A stretch of DNA of 31,158 nt from Schleiferiaceae bacterium (GTDB lineage: Bacteria > Bacteroidota > Bacteroidia > Flavobacteriales > Schleiferiaceae): the NCBI GenBank assembly GCA_030829675.1, contig JAURAE010000004.1:1-31158 (forward strand), written 5' to 3'. Shown in pieces: positions 8,063 to 14,898 of this stretch; the first letter of the stretch is position 1; the number at the start of each line of letters is the position of its first letter. The notes beneath the pieces are model-generated. The model was not told the DNA's origin, made no database searches, and was given only the letters and a program-made list of their open reading frames with translations. A program made the translations under genes and the position numbers.

Positions 8063-8592
8063 TGTTTGAGGTCGTACATAGCTTCGATGTGGATGCGATG
8101 TACGTATTGAATCATTGGTTGCCGGCCAGCACCGACACTTTCTGGCTCGCGGTAACCAAAACCATCACCTGGATTCCCCTCTATGTGGTCATGGTGGAGC
8201 GATTGTTCAGACGCTCGGCGATGGACATATTTATCAAGCGATTGGCCTTAGTGGTTCTCGGCGTTTTACTTTGGGATCAAGGGGCCGATTTTTTTAAGCA
8301 TTGGATCGCCCGCCCACGTCCCTGCCAGACCATGGACGATCTCCGAGTCCTAGTACATTGCAGTCCGTATGGATTTTTTAGTGCGCATGCCGCGAATGCC
8401 TTTGGACTGGCCTTCTTATTCCGAAAATGGCTGCACCCAAGTTGGCTCCCGGTGTTGATGATCATCGCCCTTTTACAAAGCTATTCCCGCATCCATTTGG
8501 GGGTGCATTATCCCACAGATTTGCTGGTCGGTGCATTGTGGGGATTTCTCATTAGTTTCGTTTTGCACAAAATCGAAAAGACATGGAGTTGA
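8062..8592 (+). CDS. PAP2-family membrane phosphatase
   Basis: A 176-aa integral membrane protein with the three PAP2 phosphatase motifs: K79-x6-R86-P87 (within KHWIARPRP), SAH at 107-109 standing for the usual SGH, and S142-R143-x5-H149-x3-D153 (SRIHLGVHYPTD). His109 and His149 are the expected catalytic pair. Several hydrophobic helices surround the motifs. Family members dephosphorylate lipid phosphates such as undecaprenyl pyrophosphate or phosphatidic acid; substrate here cannot be told. ATG 8062 overlaps the obg stop by one base, so translation is probably coupled. A longer frame from 8035 lies inside obg and is less likely. The 3' end overlaps crcB by 10 bases. Confidence 0.9.
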   Translation: MFEVVHSFDVDAMYVLNHWLPASTDTFWLAVTKTITWIPLYVVMVERLFRRSAMDIFIKRLALVVLGVLLWDQGADFFKHWIARPRPCQTMDDLRVLVHCSPYGFFSAHAANAFGLAFLFRKWLHPSWLPVLMIIALLQSYSRIHLGVHYPTDLLVGALWGFLISFVLHKIEKTWS

Positions 8593-8972
8593 ACGCAATG
8601 GCCTATTTGGCAATATTCTTAGGCGGAGGCGCCGGTTCGGTGCTGAGGTTTGCCATGTCGAAGGCAATGGTGGCACAAGGATGGCTGCAAGGGCATTGGG
8701 CGACATTGGTCATCAATGTGCTCGCGAGCTTTGCCTTGGTCTTGATTGTCGACGCCTATTACGATAAATCGAAGCTGTTTTACCTCTTATTGTTGGGTAC
8801 TGGGTTTTGTGGTGGATGGTCAACGTTCAGCACATTCTCCTACGAAACGATTAATCTCATTGGTGAAGGACGCCTTACAGAAGCAGTCCTCTACGTGGTA
8901 CTTTCCGTAATTTTGGGTGCGGGTGCAGCTATAGCGGCCTCGATCTGGGTGATGCTTGAATACGCAGCTTAG
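8583..8972 (+). CDS. crcB: Fluoride channel CrcB/FluC
   Basis: Exports fluoride ions passively, as a dual-topology dimer in the inner membrane. At 129 aa with four hydrophobic segments it fits the family. The conserved GGGAGSVLRF (14-23), Asn45 in TLVINVLASF, and GTGFCGGWSTFSTFSYE (72-88), which carries the pore-lining Phe and central Na+-site region, are all present. The start is ATG 8583, overlapping the PAP2 stop; ATG 8598 (MAYLAIFLGG) is an alternative. There is no fluoride riboswitch candidate upstream because the gene lies directly behind PAP2 in the operon. Its stop overlaps that of the convergent surface-protein gene. Confidence 0.95.
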   Translation: MELNAMAYLAIFLGGGAGSVLRFAMSKAMVAQGWLQGHWATLVINVLASFALVLIVDAYYDKSKLFYLLLLGTGFCGGWSTFSTFSYETINLIGEGRLTEAVLYVVLSVILGAGAAIAASIWVMLEYAA

Positions 8973-11149
8973 CGGAAGAGGGTTAATTGGCCCTTCTTCA
9001 AAATCAACTCATCATTTTGACCCTTGGCATATACGCTCCATGCGTAGACTCCTTCAATGGCCTCTTTTCCGTTCGGGTGATTGCCGTCCCAACCCTCAGT
9101 AGGGTCAGTAGATTGGAACATTACCTCGCCCCAGCGGTTGAAGATGATCAGTTCGTATTCCTTGATACCCACTGCGGTACCTCGGAACAGTTCATTCTCT
9201 CCATCTCCATTGGGCGTAAAGGCCGTTGGGATAAAGACGAGGGTTTCAGGGTTGATGCGGACCATGGCCCTAGAAGTATCGGGGCAATCGTAAGTGTTGA
9301 TGACCACGTGCTCTACTTCGAACCAGCCCGTGTCGCTGTAGGCATGGACGAAACTTCTATTGTTGAAATACAAGCTGCCGTCTCCCATGCCCGTGATGAG
9401 CTGGTCGGTCGTGGCTGCGGCGAGATCTGTGAACTCAATGTTTGAGGTATAGATGGTCGCCGAGTTTGGATCCAAAAGGAATGAGGAAGTCGGTGAAGGA
9501 TATACCGTAATGAAATCCTGATAGTTGATCGTAATGGTATCTACACAGCCCTCAATGAAATAGACGGTGAGCGTTACATCATAGGTGCCGGCATTGTTGT
9601 AGGTATAGACAGGCATACTATCATTGCTCAATACGCCGTCGCCAAAATCCCAATTGTAAATGACCTGTCCATCGGTGATTGTGCTGTCCCAGAAGGTCAC
9701 GGTATAGGGTGCACAGCCTATCTGGTTCTCCACAGTGACGTCTGTCGCCGGTCTTCGATAAATGCGTACGGTATCTGTAAAGGTCTCTTCACAGCCATTT
9801 TCTTCTACAGTGAGGGTAATGATTTGATCGCCCCAATTACTAAAGATGATGGCAGGTGGATTCCAGCCGCTAAAGGTTTGGGTGGAGGCACTTGGTCCGA
9901 AATCCCAAGTAGCCACTGCATTTCCTCCGTTCGAACTTTGGTTCTGGAAATTGATCACGTTCTCGTCAAAACACACCTTCCCGTTCCAGCTGAAGGCACA
10001 ATTCACCGGGTTGTACAACTCGTACACCACCTCCGCGGTATCCGTACAGGGCCATCCAGGATTCAGAATTAACTGAATGGTATAGGTTCCGGTATCTTGG
10101 AACGTATATGTCGGATTTTGTTGGGTGGAGGAGGCTCCAGGATTGTTTGGGTCGTTGAACAACCATAAATAATCTGTCCCATTATAGCTACTATCTAGAA
10201 AGGTGACCGTCGTTCCGTTACAAAGAGTGTTTGATTGGTAAATCTGTGCAGTTGGATTAGAAATTACGTTGCTTTGACAAGTAGTAACATTGAACTGATA
10301 ATCCCTTCTTAGATTTGATAATAATACGCCATTAGAATCGTACTCCTCGGCACATACAGCAAAGACAAATTGTCCGGTACCAGATGGTGTCCCCGTTAAG
10401 ATTCCAGTGCTGGGATCTATAGATAGATTCGGCGTTGCTGGCATCGGATAAGTAAACGAATATGGGAATAGAAATGGAACTGGTGTAAAGGGAGGTGCAG
10501 ATGGAGGAGAAGGTGCAGGGTTACTCTGTCCGCCACCGTTTAAGGGCTGACAAAAGCTGTAGAATACGGAATCGCCATCTAATTCTTGTGCAGAGAAATC
10601 AACATAAAGGCTATCGTCTTTGCACATAACAATAGGTGGATCTTGATTAAATCGTGCCGAACTATTACATATGGAATCTTGAGGAGGGATTCTGATGAAA
10701 TAAGAGTTGCCCCAAGTCCCTGAATTTGCCACATTGGTGATGGTGTTGTTGCGGCAGCAACGTTGGTATACGATGGTGTATCCGTGTGTGGCAACGGGTA
10801 GGGTGGTGTTTGTGGTGTAGGACGTCTTTTCCGTACAGACGTTTGGAGGTGTTTGTAAGCAAGGGTTCGCTACCACCGCAGGGATTCCGACAATCAATCC
10901 ACGGGCTACGCTCAATGTGGTGACCAAGGTGTTTTGGTTTGGTCCTCCGTAGATGGCAATAGGGGCAAAGTTGTCAAATGAGGCTCCCGAAGAGTTGCAA
11001 TCTCGATACAGGACTAGTTTGATTTGGTAAGTATTTCCTGAAGCTGCGCTACTCACACATTTATACGAAATCTCCCCACCGACAAGGTGTGCTGCATGGG
11101 CCGGTGCGAATGACAAAAGGCCAACGAGTAAAATCAGGAGTTTGCGCAT
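8969..11149 (-). CDS. PKD-domain surface protein with T9SS type-B (CHU_C) sorting domain
   Basis: A 726-aa secreted protein. Residues 1-19 (MRKLLILLVGLLSFAPAHA) form a signal peptide. HLVGGEISYKCV begins a conserved N-terminal domain common in Bacteroidota surface proteins. A proline-rich linker (NPAPSPPSAPPFTPVPF) is followed by PKD-like modules, the clearest with YNWDFGDG and YNNAGTYDVTLTV. The last ~85 residues form the CHU_C domain: FIPTAFTPNGDGENELF, FNRWGEVMFQ, GWDGNHPNGKEAIEGVYAW. Such proteins are exported by the type IX system and often act in adhesion; the ligand is unknown. The start is 38 bases after the GHMP kinase stop on the same strand. Codons for the middle of the protein (about 10140-10700) are richer in A+T than the ends. 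Confidence 0.9.
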   Translation of the reverse strand: MRKLLILLVGLLSFAPAHAAHLVGGEISYKCVSSAASGNTYQIKLVLYRDCNSSGASFDNFAPIAIYGGPNQNTLVTTLSVARGLIVGIPAVVANPCLQTPPNVCTEKTSYTTNTTLPVATHGYTIVYQRCCRNNTITNVANSGTWGNSYFIRIPPQDSICNSSARFNQDPPIVMCKDDSLYVDFSAQELDGDSVFYSFCQPLNGGGQSNPAPSPPSAPPFTPVPFLFPYSFTYPMPATPNLSIDPSTGILTGTPSGTGQFVFAVCAEEYDSNGVLLSNLRRDYQFNVTTCQSNVISNPTAQIYQSNTLCNGTTVTFLDSSYNGTDYLWLFNDPNNPGASSTQQNPTYTFQDTGTYTIQLILNPGWPCTDTAEVVYELYNPVNCAFSWNGKVCFDENVINFQNQSSNGGNAVATWDFGPSASTQTFSGWNPPAIIFSNWGDQIITLTVEENGCEETFTDTVRIYRRPATDVTVENQIGCAPYTVTFWDSTITDGQVIYNWDFGDGVLSNDSMPVYTYNNAGTYDVTLTVYFIEGCVDTITINYQDFITVYPSPTSSFLLDPNSATIYTSNIEFTDLAAATTDQLITGMGDGSLYFNNRSFVHAYSDTGWFEVEHVVINTYDCPDTSRAMVRINPETLVFIPTAFTPNGDGENELFRGTAVGIKEYELIIFNRWGEVMFQSTDPTEGWDGNHPNGKEAIEGVYAWSVYAKGQNDELILKKGQLTLFR

Positions 11150-11187
11150 GCGCTAAAAGTACCAAATATTGTGCCTAGATAACACAA

Positions 11188-12069
11188 TTAAAGCGCCATG
11201 GTTTCGAAAGGAATAATTGCGTTGAATCCATTGGCCGTCAACCACTGACGATTTTCCTCAAAGCGAGTGAGCATCACGAAATCTCCGCCCCATCCGCCGA
11301 GGCTTTTGACTTGGCCACGAATGCCTTTGAAAGGCCCTTCAATGGCTCGCTCAAGTCCCAAATGATTTGCGATCAAAAGTTCGTGTTGTTCGATGATGGA
11401 TTCAAGTTCGTCTAAGGTGTTGGTCTGAAGGAAGGCTTTGCTCAATTGTGAAATTTCTTGGCATTGTACCAAAGAGAAGGGTTTACGTCCAACTAATTGT
11501 AAGCTGCTATCGGTCTGTTGTTTGGCGCCGCGGTAGACGAAAACGACGGATTGAAGTGCTTCAGGTAATTGGACCGAAAATACCTCCGGCTCCCCATCTA
11601 CGAGGGCATAGGAAATGGCCCCACTCGCCTGTGCACAAGCCAAATCATAGCCGCTGCCGCCGTGTATCTTTCTATAGGATAAGGCATCAATCTCAGCCCA
11701 TTGTGCAAGAAGCGCACATAGCGTTGAAGAGGTGCCGAGGCCCCAAAGTCTTGGGAAATCAATCTCGGTCTTTACGCGTACGGGAGCGTTCCAAGTTTTG
11801 GAGTTGCGCACCGGTGCTAGAAACCCTTGAAGTTTTTCGGCCACGGCCGCTGAAGAGCTGTGTAGGACGCGACCCTCGTGATCAAAACCTGCTGTGAACC
11901 ACTGCCTATTCTCGTGATCTAAGGCTTCCCAAAACACATGCTCAGGACCTTGATGAGATTCCACGCTGAGGTGTTGCCCGAAGGAAGTTGGCATGGCAAT
12001 GCCTCGCGCACTTTGCGTGATTGCATATTCGCCAGTCAACAATAGTTTTCCGTGGGCGGTGAAGTTCAC
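11188..12069 (-). CDS. GYDIA-type GHMP kinase, mevalonate-pathway candidate
   Basis: A 293-aa small-molecule kinase of the GHMP superfamily. The N-terminus has HGKLLLTGEYA (6-16). LWGLGTSSTLCALL (108-121) is the glycine-rich phosphate-binding motif, GGSGYDLACA (137-146) is the GYDIA-type signature, and KSLGGWGGDFVML (255-267) is the C-terminal motif. It lies 6 bases after the HMG-CoA reductase stop on the same strand, so the two are very likely cotranscribed. By context it should phosphorylate mevalonate or a later intermediate, but the family has no settled substrate. It is shorter than classical mevalonate kinases. Confidence is high for the superfamily and low for the precise substrate. 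Confidence 0.85.
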   Translation of the reverse strand: MNFTAHGKLLLTGEYAITQSARGIAMPTSFGQHLSVESHQGPEHVFWEALDHENRQWFTAGFDHEGRVLHSSSAAVAEKLQGFLAPVRNSKTWNAPVRVKTEIDFPRLWGLGTSSTLCALLAQWAEIDALSYRKIHGGSGYDLACAQASGAISYALVDGEPEVFSVQLPEALQSVVFVYRGAKQQTDSSLQLVGRKPFSLVQCQEISQLSKAFLQTNTLDELESIIEQHELLIANHLGLERAIEGPFKGIRGQVKSLGGWGGDFVMLTRFEENRQWLTANGFNAIIPFETMAL

Positions 12070-12075
12070 GTCGGC

Positions 12076-13407
12076 TTATTTTTCGACTTTAGGCACAGGT
12101 ACTCCGCGTAGTTCGCAGAAGTAATTGACTACTTCGCGGTGGTGCGGGACCTTGTCTTTAAAGAAATTTGCCACTTGGATTTTTTCTTCAGGCGTTGCCT
12201 CAAGCTGGGTCAAGATGTTCATCAGGTGCATCTTCATGTGCCCTTTTTGAATCCCAGTCGTTACAAGTGCACGAAGGGCGGCAAAGTTTTGTGCCAATCC
12301 GCTCACGGCAACGATGCCCATTAATTCTTCTGCATTAGGCTTGCCAAGCATTTCCAACGAACGCACCACGAGAGGGTGTAATTTGGTCAGTCCTCCCACA
12401 ACCCCAAGGGCCAATGGAATTTCAATCCAGAACGAGAATATTCCGTTTTCCACACTACAGCCGGTCAAGCTCTTGTACGATCCGCTGCGGCTTGCGTGGG
12501 TATGACATGCGGCCTCAACAGCACGGAAGTCATTACCGGTGGCAATGATCACTGCATCGATACCGTTCATAATTCCCTTGTTGTGGGTAGTGGCTCTGTA
12601 CGGTTCTGCATTGGCAATATCTACGGCGCGTTTGAATTTGCGTGCGAATTCCTCTGCACTTACTCCTTCACTGGCTAATTCTTCTACGGGACAGCTCACT
12701 GAGGCTCGTACCAAACACTTCGGGGTATAATTGCTCAAGATGCGCATCACTACTTCGAGCTTATCTCCAGATAGTTTTGGGTGCTGAGCTGCGAATTGCT
12801 CCAAGGACTTGGCCATTTCCTCGAGGTTCGAGTTAATGAAGTTCGCGCCCATAGAATCACACGTTTCGAACGTTACTTCGAGCTGGTAGTAGTTTTCTAA
12901 TCTGTCGGTGGCATCGACTACGGTGATTTGGCTGATTCCGCCGCCGCGTGCTTCCATATTCGCCACGAGTTCTGCGGTCGCCGCTCTCAATTCTTTTTCT
13001 AAAGCATCAAAATCTTCGAAAAAAGGAGTGGCATTTCCTTCGTACATGAAGTGTACGTGGCCAATTTTTTCAGTGCTCAATACCTCCGCAGTAAATCCGC
13101 CACGGTCCATCCAAAAGCCAGCGCTTTTTGCCGCTGCGGCCACCACTGAACTTTCTTCAATGGCCATAGGAATGGTATACAACTTCCCGTTGATTTTAAA
13201 GTTTGGCGCCACACCATAGGGCATGTAATAGTTGCTGATGGTGTTTTCGATAAACTCGTCGTGACGTTGCTGCAAGGCGGCATCTGCATGCCAGTAGGTG
13301 GTGAAAATATCACGTGCCTCTTCCGGTTGGTCAAAGTTGTTGTTGACCAGCCATTCTAATTTCGCTGCTTTACTGAGTTTTGAGAAACCTTTGATGGGAT
13401 TTTTCAT
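12076..13407 (-). CDS. Hydroxymethylglutaryl-CoA reductase, class II
   Basis: Interconverts HMG-CoA and mevalonate. The 443-aa length fits class II enzymes, which database names call 'degradative' although in Bacteroidota they serve isoprenoid biosynthesis. Motifs are ENTISNYYMPYGVAPNF (54-70), EESSVVAAA (84-92) with the catalytic Glu, HNKGIMNGIDA (275-285) with Lys277, GNDFRAVEA (291-299) with Asp293, and GIQKGHMKMH (385-394) with His390. The Lys-to-Asp spacing of 16 equals that in the Pseudomonas mevalonii enzyme (K267/D283). The gene heads a two-gene unit with the GHMP kinase and has its own -7 box. Confidence 0.95.
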   Translation of the reverse strand: MKNPIKGFSKLSKAAKLEWLVNNNFDQPEEARDIFTTYWHADAALQQRHDEFIENTISNYYMPYGVAPNFKINGKLYTIPMAIEESSVVAAAAKSAGFWMDRGGFTAEVLSTEKIGHVHFMYEGNATPFFEDFDALEKELRAATAELVANMEARGGGISQITVVDATDRLENYYQLEVTFETCDSMGANFINSNLEEMAKSLEQFAAQHPKLSGDKLEVVMRILSNYTPKCLVRASVSCPVEELASEGVSAEEFARKFKRAVDIANAEPYRATTHNKGIMNGIDAVIIATGNDFRAVEAACHTHASRSGSYKSLTGCSVENGIFSFWIEIPLALGVVGGLTKLHPLVVRSLEMLGKPNAEELMGIVAVSGLAQNFAALRALVTTGIQKGHMKMHLMNILTQLEATPEEKIQVANFFKDKVPHHREVVNYFCELRGVPVPKVEK

Positions 13408-13426
13408 GTCGGCGGATTTGTGTTTG

Positions 13427-13434
13427 CAAAGATA
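13427..13434 (-). promoter_or_regulatory. HMG-CoA reductase promoter -7 box
   Basis: On the minus strand TATCTTTG matches TAnnTTTG fully, 19 nt before the start codon. A TTG at 13450-13448 lies 13 nt upstream, closer than ideal for a -33 element. Confidence 0.5.
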
Positions 13435-13471
13435 ACCCTCTGCGGACCAATTTGTTTTATTCCCTCAAATC

Positions 13472-14191
13472 TTATGAAACATGCATGGGCACTTCCATGA
13501 GCAATACTCGGGTGTTTTCCGATGTCGATATGAAAGAAACCTCATTCAAATCCGAAAGCCCAATGGCATCGCGTGCTCCCAGTGTTTCTCCTTCAATTTC
13601 AATGCTGCCCTCAATTAAAAAGAGGTAAAGGCCATTGCGAGCATCTTTGAGCGTATACGATTGATCCGTTCCCGCATCAAAGGTCCCCATGTGGAACCAA
13701 GCATTCTGGTGAATCCAAACCCCTGAATCATCCGCATTAGGACTCAGGACCTGGTGCAGCTCATTGTGGGTGGCCAAATCTGGCAATTGTATTTGGTCGT
13801 ATCGCGGGGTAACGTTCTTTTTATTTGGGAACAGCCAAATCTGCAAGAACTTCACAGGATCTGAAGTGCTGGCATTAAACTCACTGTGCTGAATCCCCGT
13901 TCCGGCACTCATGACTTGAATCTCCCCGGTTTTAATAATGGCCTCATTGCCCATGCTGTCTTTGTGCTTGAGCTCACCAGAAAGGGGAATTGAAATGATT
14001 TCCATGTTATCGTGCGGGTGTGTGCCAAAGCCCATGCTAGGCGCAACTTCATCGTCGTTCAAGACCCGCAGCACACCGAAGTGCATTTTCTGCGGATTGT
14101 AATAATTCGCAAAACTGAAACTGTGGAAGCTTCTGAGCCAGCCGTGGTTGGCGGCACCTCTCGATTGGGCAGGGTGGAGTACTTTATTCAT
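13472..14191 (-). CDS. Pirin family protein
   Basis: A 239-aa bicupin protein. The metal-binding cupin motif is GTHPHDNMEIISIPLSGELK, with His58 and His60, and SAGTGIQHSEFN supplies His102 and Glu104, the full pirin 3-His/1-Glu set. Pirins are cytoplasmic iron proteins; some have quercetinase activity and others act as redox-linked regulators, and which applies here is unknown. The N-terminus HPAQSRGAANHGWLRSFHSFSF is characteristic of the family, supporting ATG 14191. The gene is preceded by a perfect TAnnTTTG box and a 14-bp palindrome over the predicted transcription start, so its expression is probably controlled by a repressor. Confidence 0.93.
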   Translation of the reverse strand: MNKVLHPAQSRGAANHGWLRSFHSFSFANYYNPQKMHFGVLRVLNDDEVAPSMGFGTHPHDNMEIISIPLSGELKHKDSMGNEAIIKTGEIQVMSAGTGIQHSEFNASTSDPVKFLQIWLFPNKKNVTPRYDQIQLPDLATHNELHQVLSPNADDSGVWIHQNAWFHMGTFDAGTDQSYTLKDARNGLYLFLIEGSIEIEGETLGARDAIGLSDLNEVSFISTSENTRVLLMEVPMHVS

Positions 14192-14209
14192 GTTGAAGTA
14201 TTGAATTTC

Positions 14210-14223
14210 GATGTTATAACATC
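14210..14223. promoter_or_regulatory. Perfect 14-bp palindrome (candidate operator) at the pirin promoter
   Basis: GATGTTATAACATC is its own reverse complement and lies between the -7 box and the pirin start, covering the predicted transcription start. A repressor site is the simplest reading; the regulator is not identifiable from this window. Confidence 0.5.
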
Positions 14224-14230
14224 AAATATA
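14223..14230 (-). promoter_or_regulatory. Pirin promoter -7 box
   Basis: TATATTTG on the minus strand fully matches TAnnTTTG, 31 nt before the start codon. It shares one base with the palindrome at 14210-14223. Confidence 0.55.
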
Positions 14231-14262
14231 CAAGTAAGTTCAAACAGAAGGAGGGGAATATG

Positions 14263-14478
14263 TTAAGCAGTGTGTTTTTCGATCTCGCTATCGATGGCGT
14301 TTTGAACGTGCGCCAATTCCGTCGTGAATTCCTTCAAAACCGCCAAACGACGCTCAATCTCTTCATGATTGATACGCTCACTTTCTTCCGAGGCGCGGTT
14401 CACATGCTCCAGCACGTTCTTCACCTCAAATCGGATGCGGTTGACCAAGCGATATTGATCTTTTTTAAGCGGATGCAT
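14263..14478 (-). CDS. Small charged helical protein (71 aa), unknown function
   Basis: Encodes 71 residues rich in Glu, Arg and Lys with regularly spaced hydrophobics (RIRFEVKNVLEHVNRA, ERRLAVLKEFTTELAHVQNA), consistent with one or two amphipathic helices or a coiled coil. There is no signal peptide or membrane segment, so it is probably cytoplasmic. It is encoded 71 bases upstream of pirin on the same strand. The opposite strand is also open here, but its translation is poor in charged helical pattern and looks like a shadow. I do not recognise the family; existence is likely but not certain. Confidence 0.55.
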   Translation of the reverse strand: MHPLKKDQYRLVNRIRFEVKNVLEHVNRASEESERINHEEIERRLAVLKEFTTELAHVQNAIDSEIEKHTA

Positions 14479-14650
14479 AACTGTTTTATAGGTCCAATTA
14501 TGGTTTCCTACAAAGTTCTATCATTAATAATGGGTTGCGAAGGTGCTTCTTCGGAGTTATTCACAGAAAACTGGTAACCAATTCTATCTGGTTACCACTT
14601 TGGTGTCAACTGGGACCTCCTGAGTATTTCAAAACGCAATTTTGAGGCAT
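14479..14650. other. Intergenic interval upstream of the 71-aa gene
   Basis: Together with tRNA-Phe and its flanks, the stretch 14479-14898 lacks protein genes. This part holds a 9-bp inverted repeat at 14572-14597 and no convincing TAnnTTTG box for the 71-aa gene. Beyond the tRNA, 14778-14898 is A+T-rich and holds the coaX upstream region. Confidence 0.5.
14572..14597. repeat. Inverted repeat TGGTAACCA / TGGTTACCA
   Basis: Two 9-base arms (14572-14580 and 14589-14597) are exact reverse complements with an 8-base spacer ATTCTATC. No T run follows on either side, so this is not a standard terminator. It may be a protein-binding site or RNA hairpin upstream of the 71-aa gene. Confidence 0.6.
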
Positions 14651-14683
14651 AAAAAAAGCCCCTTGGCGTACCAAAGGGCTTTT
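14651..14683 (-). terminator. Terminator of tRNA-Phe
   Basis: On the minus strand AAGCCCTTTGG pairs with CCAAGGGGCTT around a TACG loop (one G-T wobble), then seven T residues. It begins four bases after the tRNA 3' end. Confidence 0.8.
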
Positions 14684-14686
14684 GGG

Positions 14687-14759
14687 TGGTGATGGACGGA
14701 ATCGAACCGCCGACACATGGATTTTCAATCCATTGCTCTACCAACTGAGCTACATCACC
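14687..14759 (-). tRNA. tRNA-Phe (anticodon GAA)
   Basis: The minus strand reads a full cloverleaf of 73 nt. The acceptor stem is GGTGATG / CATCACC with discriminator A. The D arm contains AGCTCAGTTGGTAGAGC, the anticodon stem ATGGA / TCCAT encloses loop TTGAAAA, and the T arm contains GGTTCGATTCC. The CCA end is not encoded (the next bases are CCC), as is common in Bacteroidota. A -7 box precedes it and an intrinsic terminator follows, so it is a single-gene unit. Confidence 0.97.
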
Positions 14760-14769
14760 GATAGGGCGG

Positions 14770-14777
14770 CAAATATA
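14770..14777 (-). promoter_or_regulatory. tRNA-Phe promoter -7 box
   Basis: TATATTTG on the minus strand matches TAnnTTTG and ends 10 bases before the tRNA 5' end, giving a leader of only a few bases. Confidence 0.6.
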
Positions 14778-14898
14778 CACCCACATTTGAAATGAGGAAA
14801 TAGGAAATGAAAAAAGTTCAAATGTTCAATTCCTTGTACTTCAAGAGATTCTGCTTGAAAAGCGATGAGGAGTGAGGAATTAAGCTCATTTTTGCAGG

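Noticed and set aside
8500..8600. Fluoride riboswitch upstream of crcB
   Set aside because: crcB overlaps the PAP2 gene and no riboswitch-like leader is present.
14260..14577. 105-codon plus-strand frame opposite the 71-aa gene
   Set aside because: The minus-strand product has a convincing charged amphipathic pattern; the plus product does not, and no promoter or family match is seen.
14592..14786. Open frame of 64 codons on the minus strand across the tRNA-Phe region
   Set aside because: It is a translation through the tRNA and its terminator; the GDVAQLVEQWIENP-type peptide is a familiar artefact of tRNA sequence.
14886..14894. CATTTTTG just before coaX as a promoter giving a leaderless mRNA
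   Set aside because: It is one base off consensus and would place the transcription start at the GTG itself; too weak to call.
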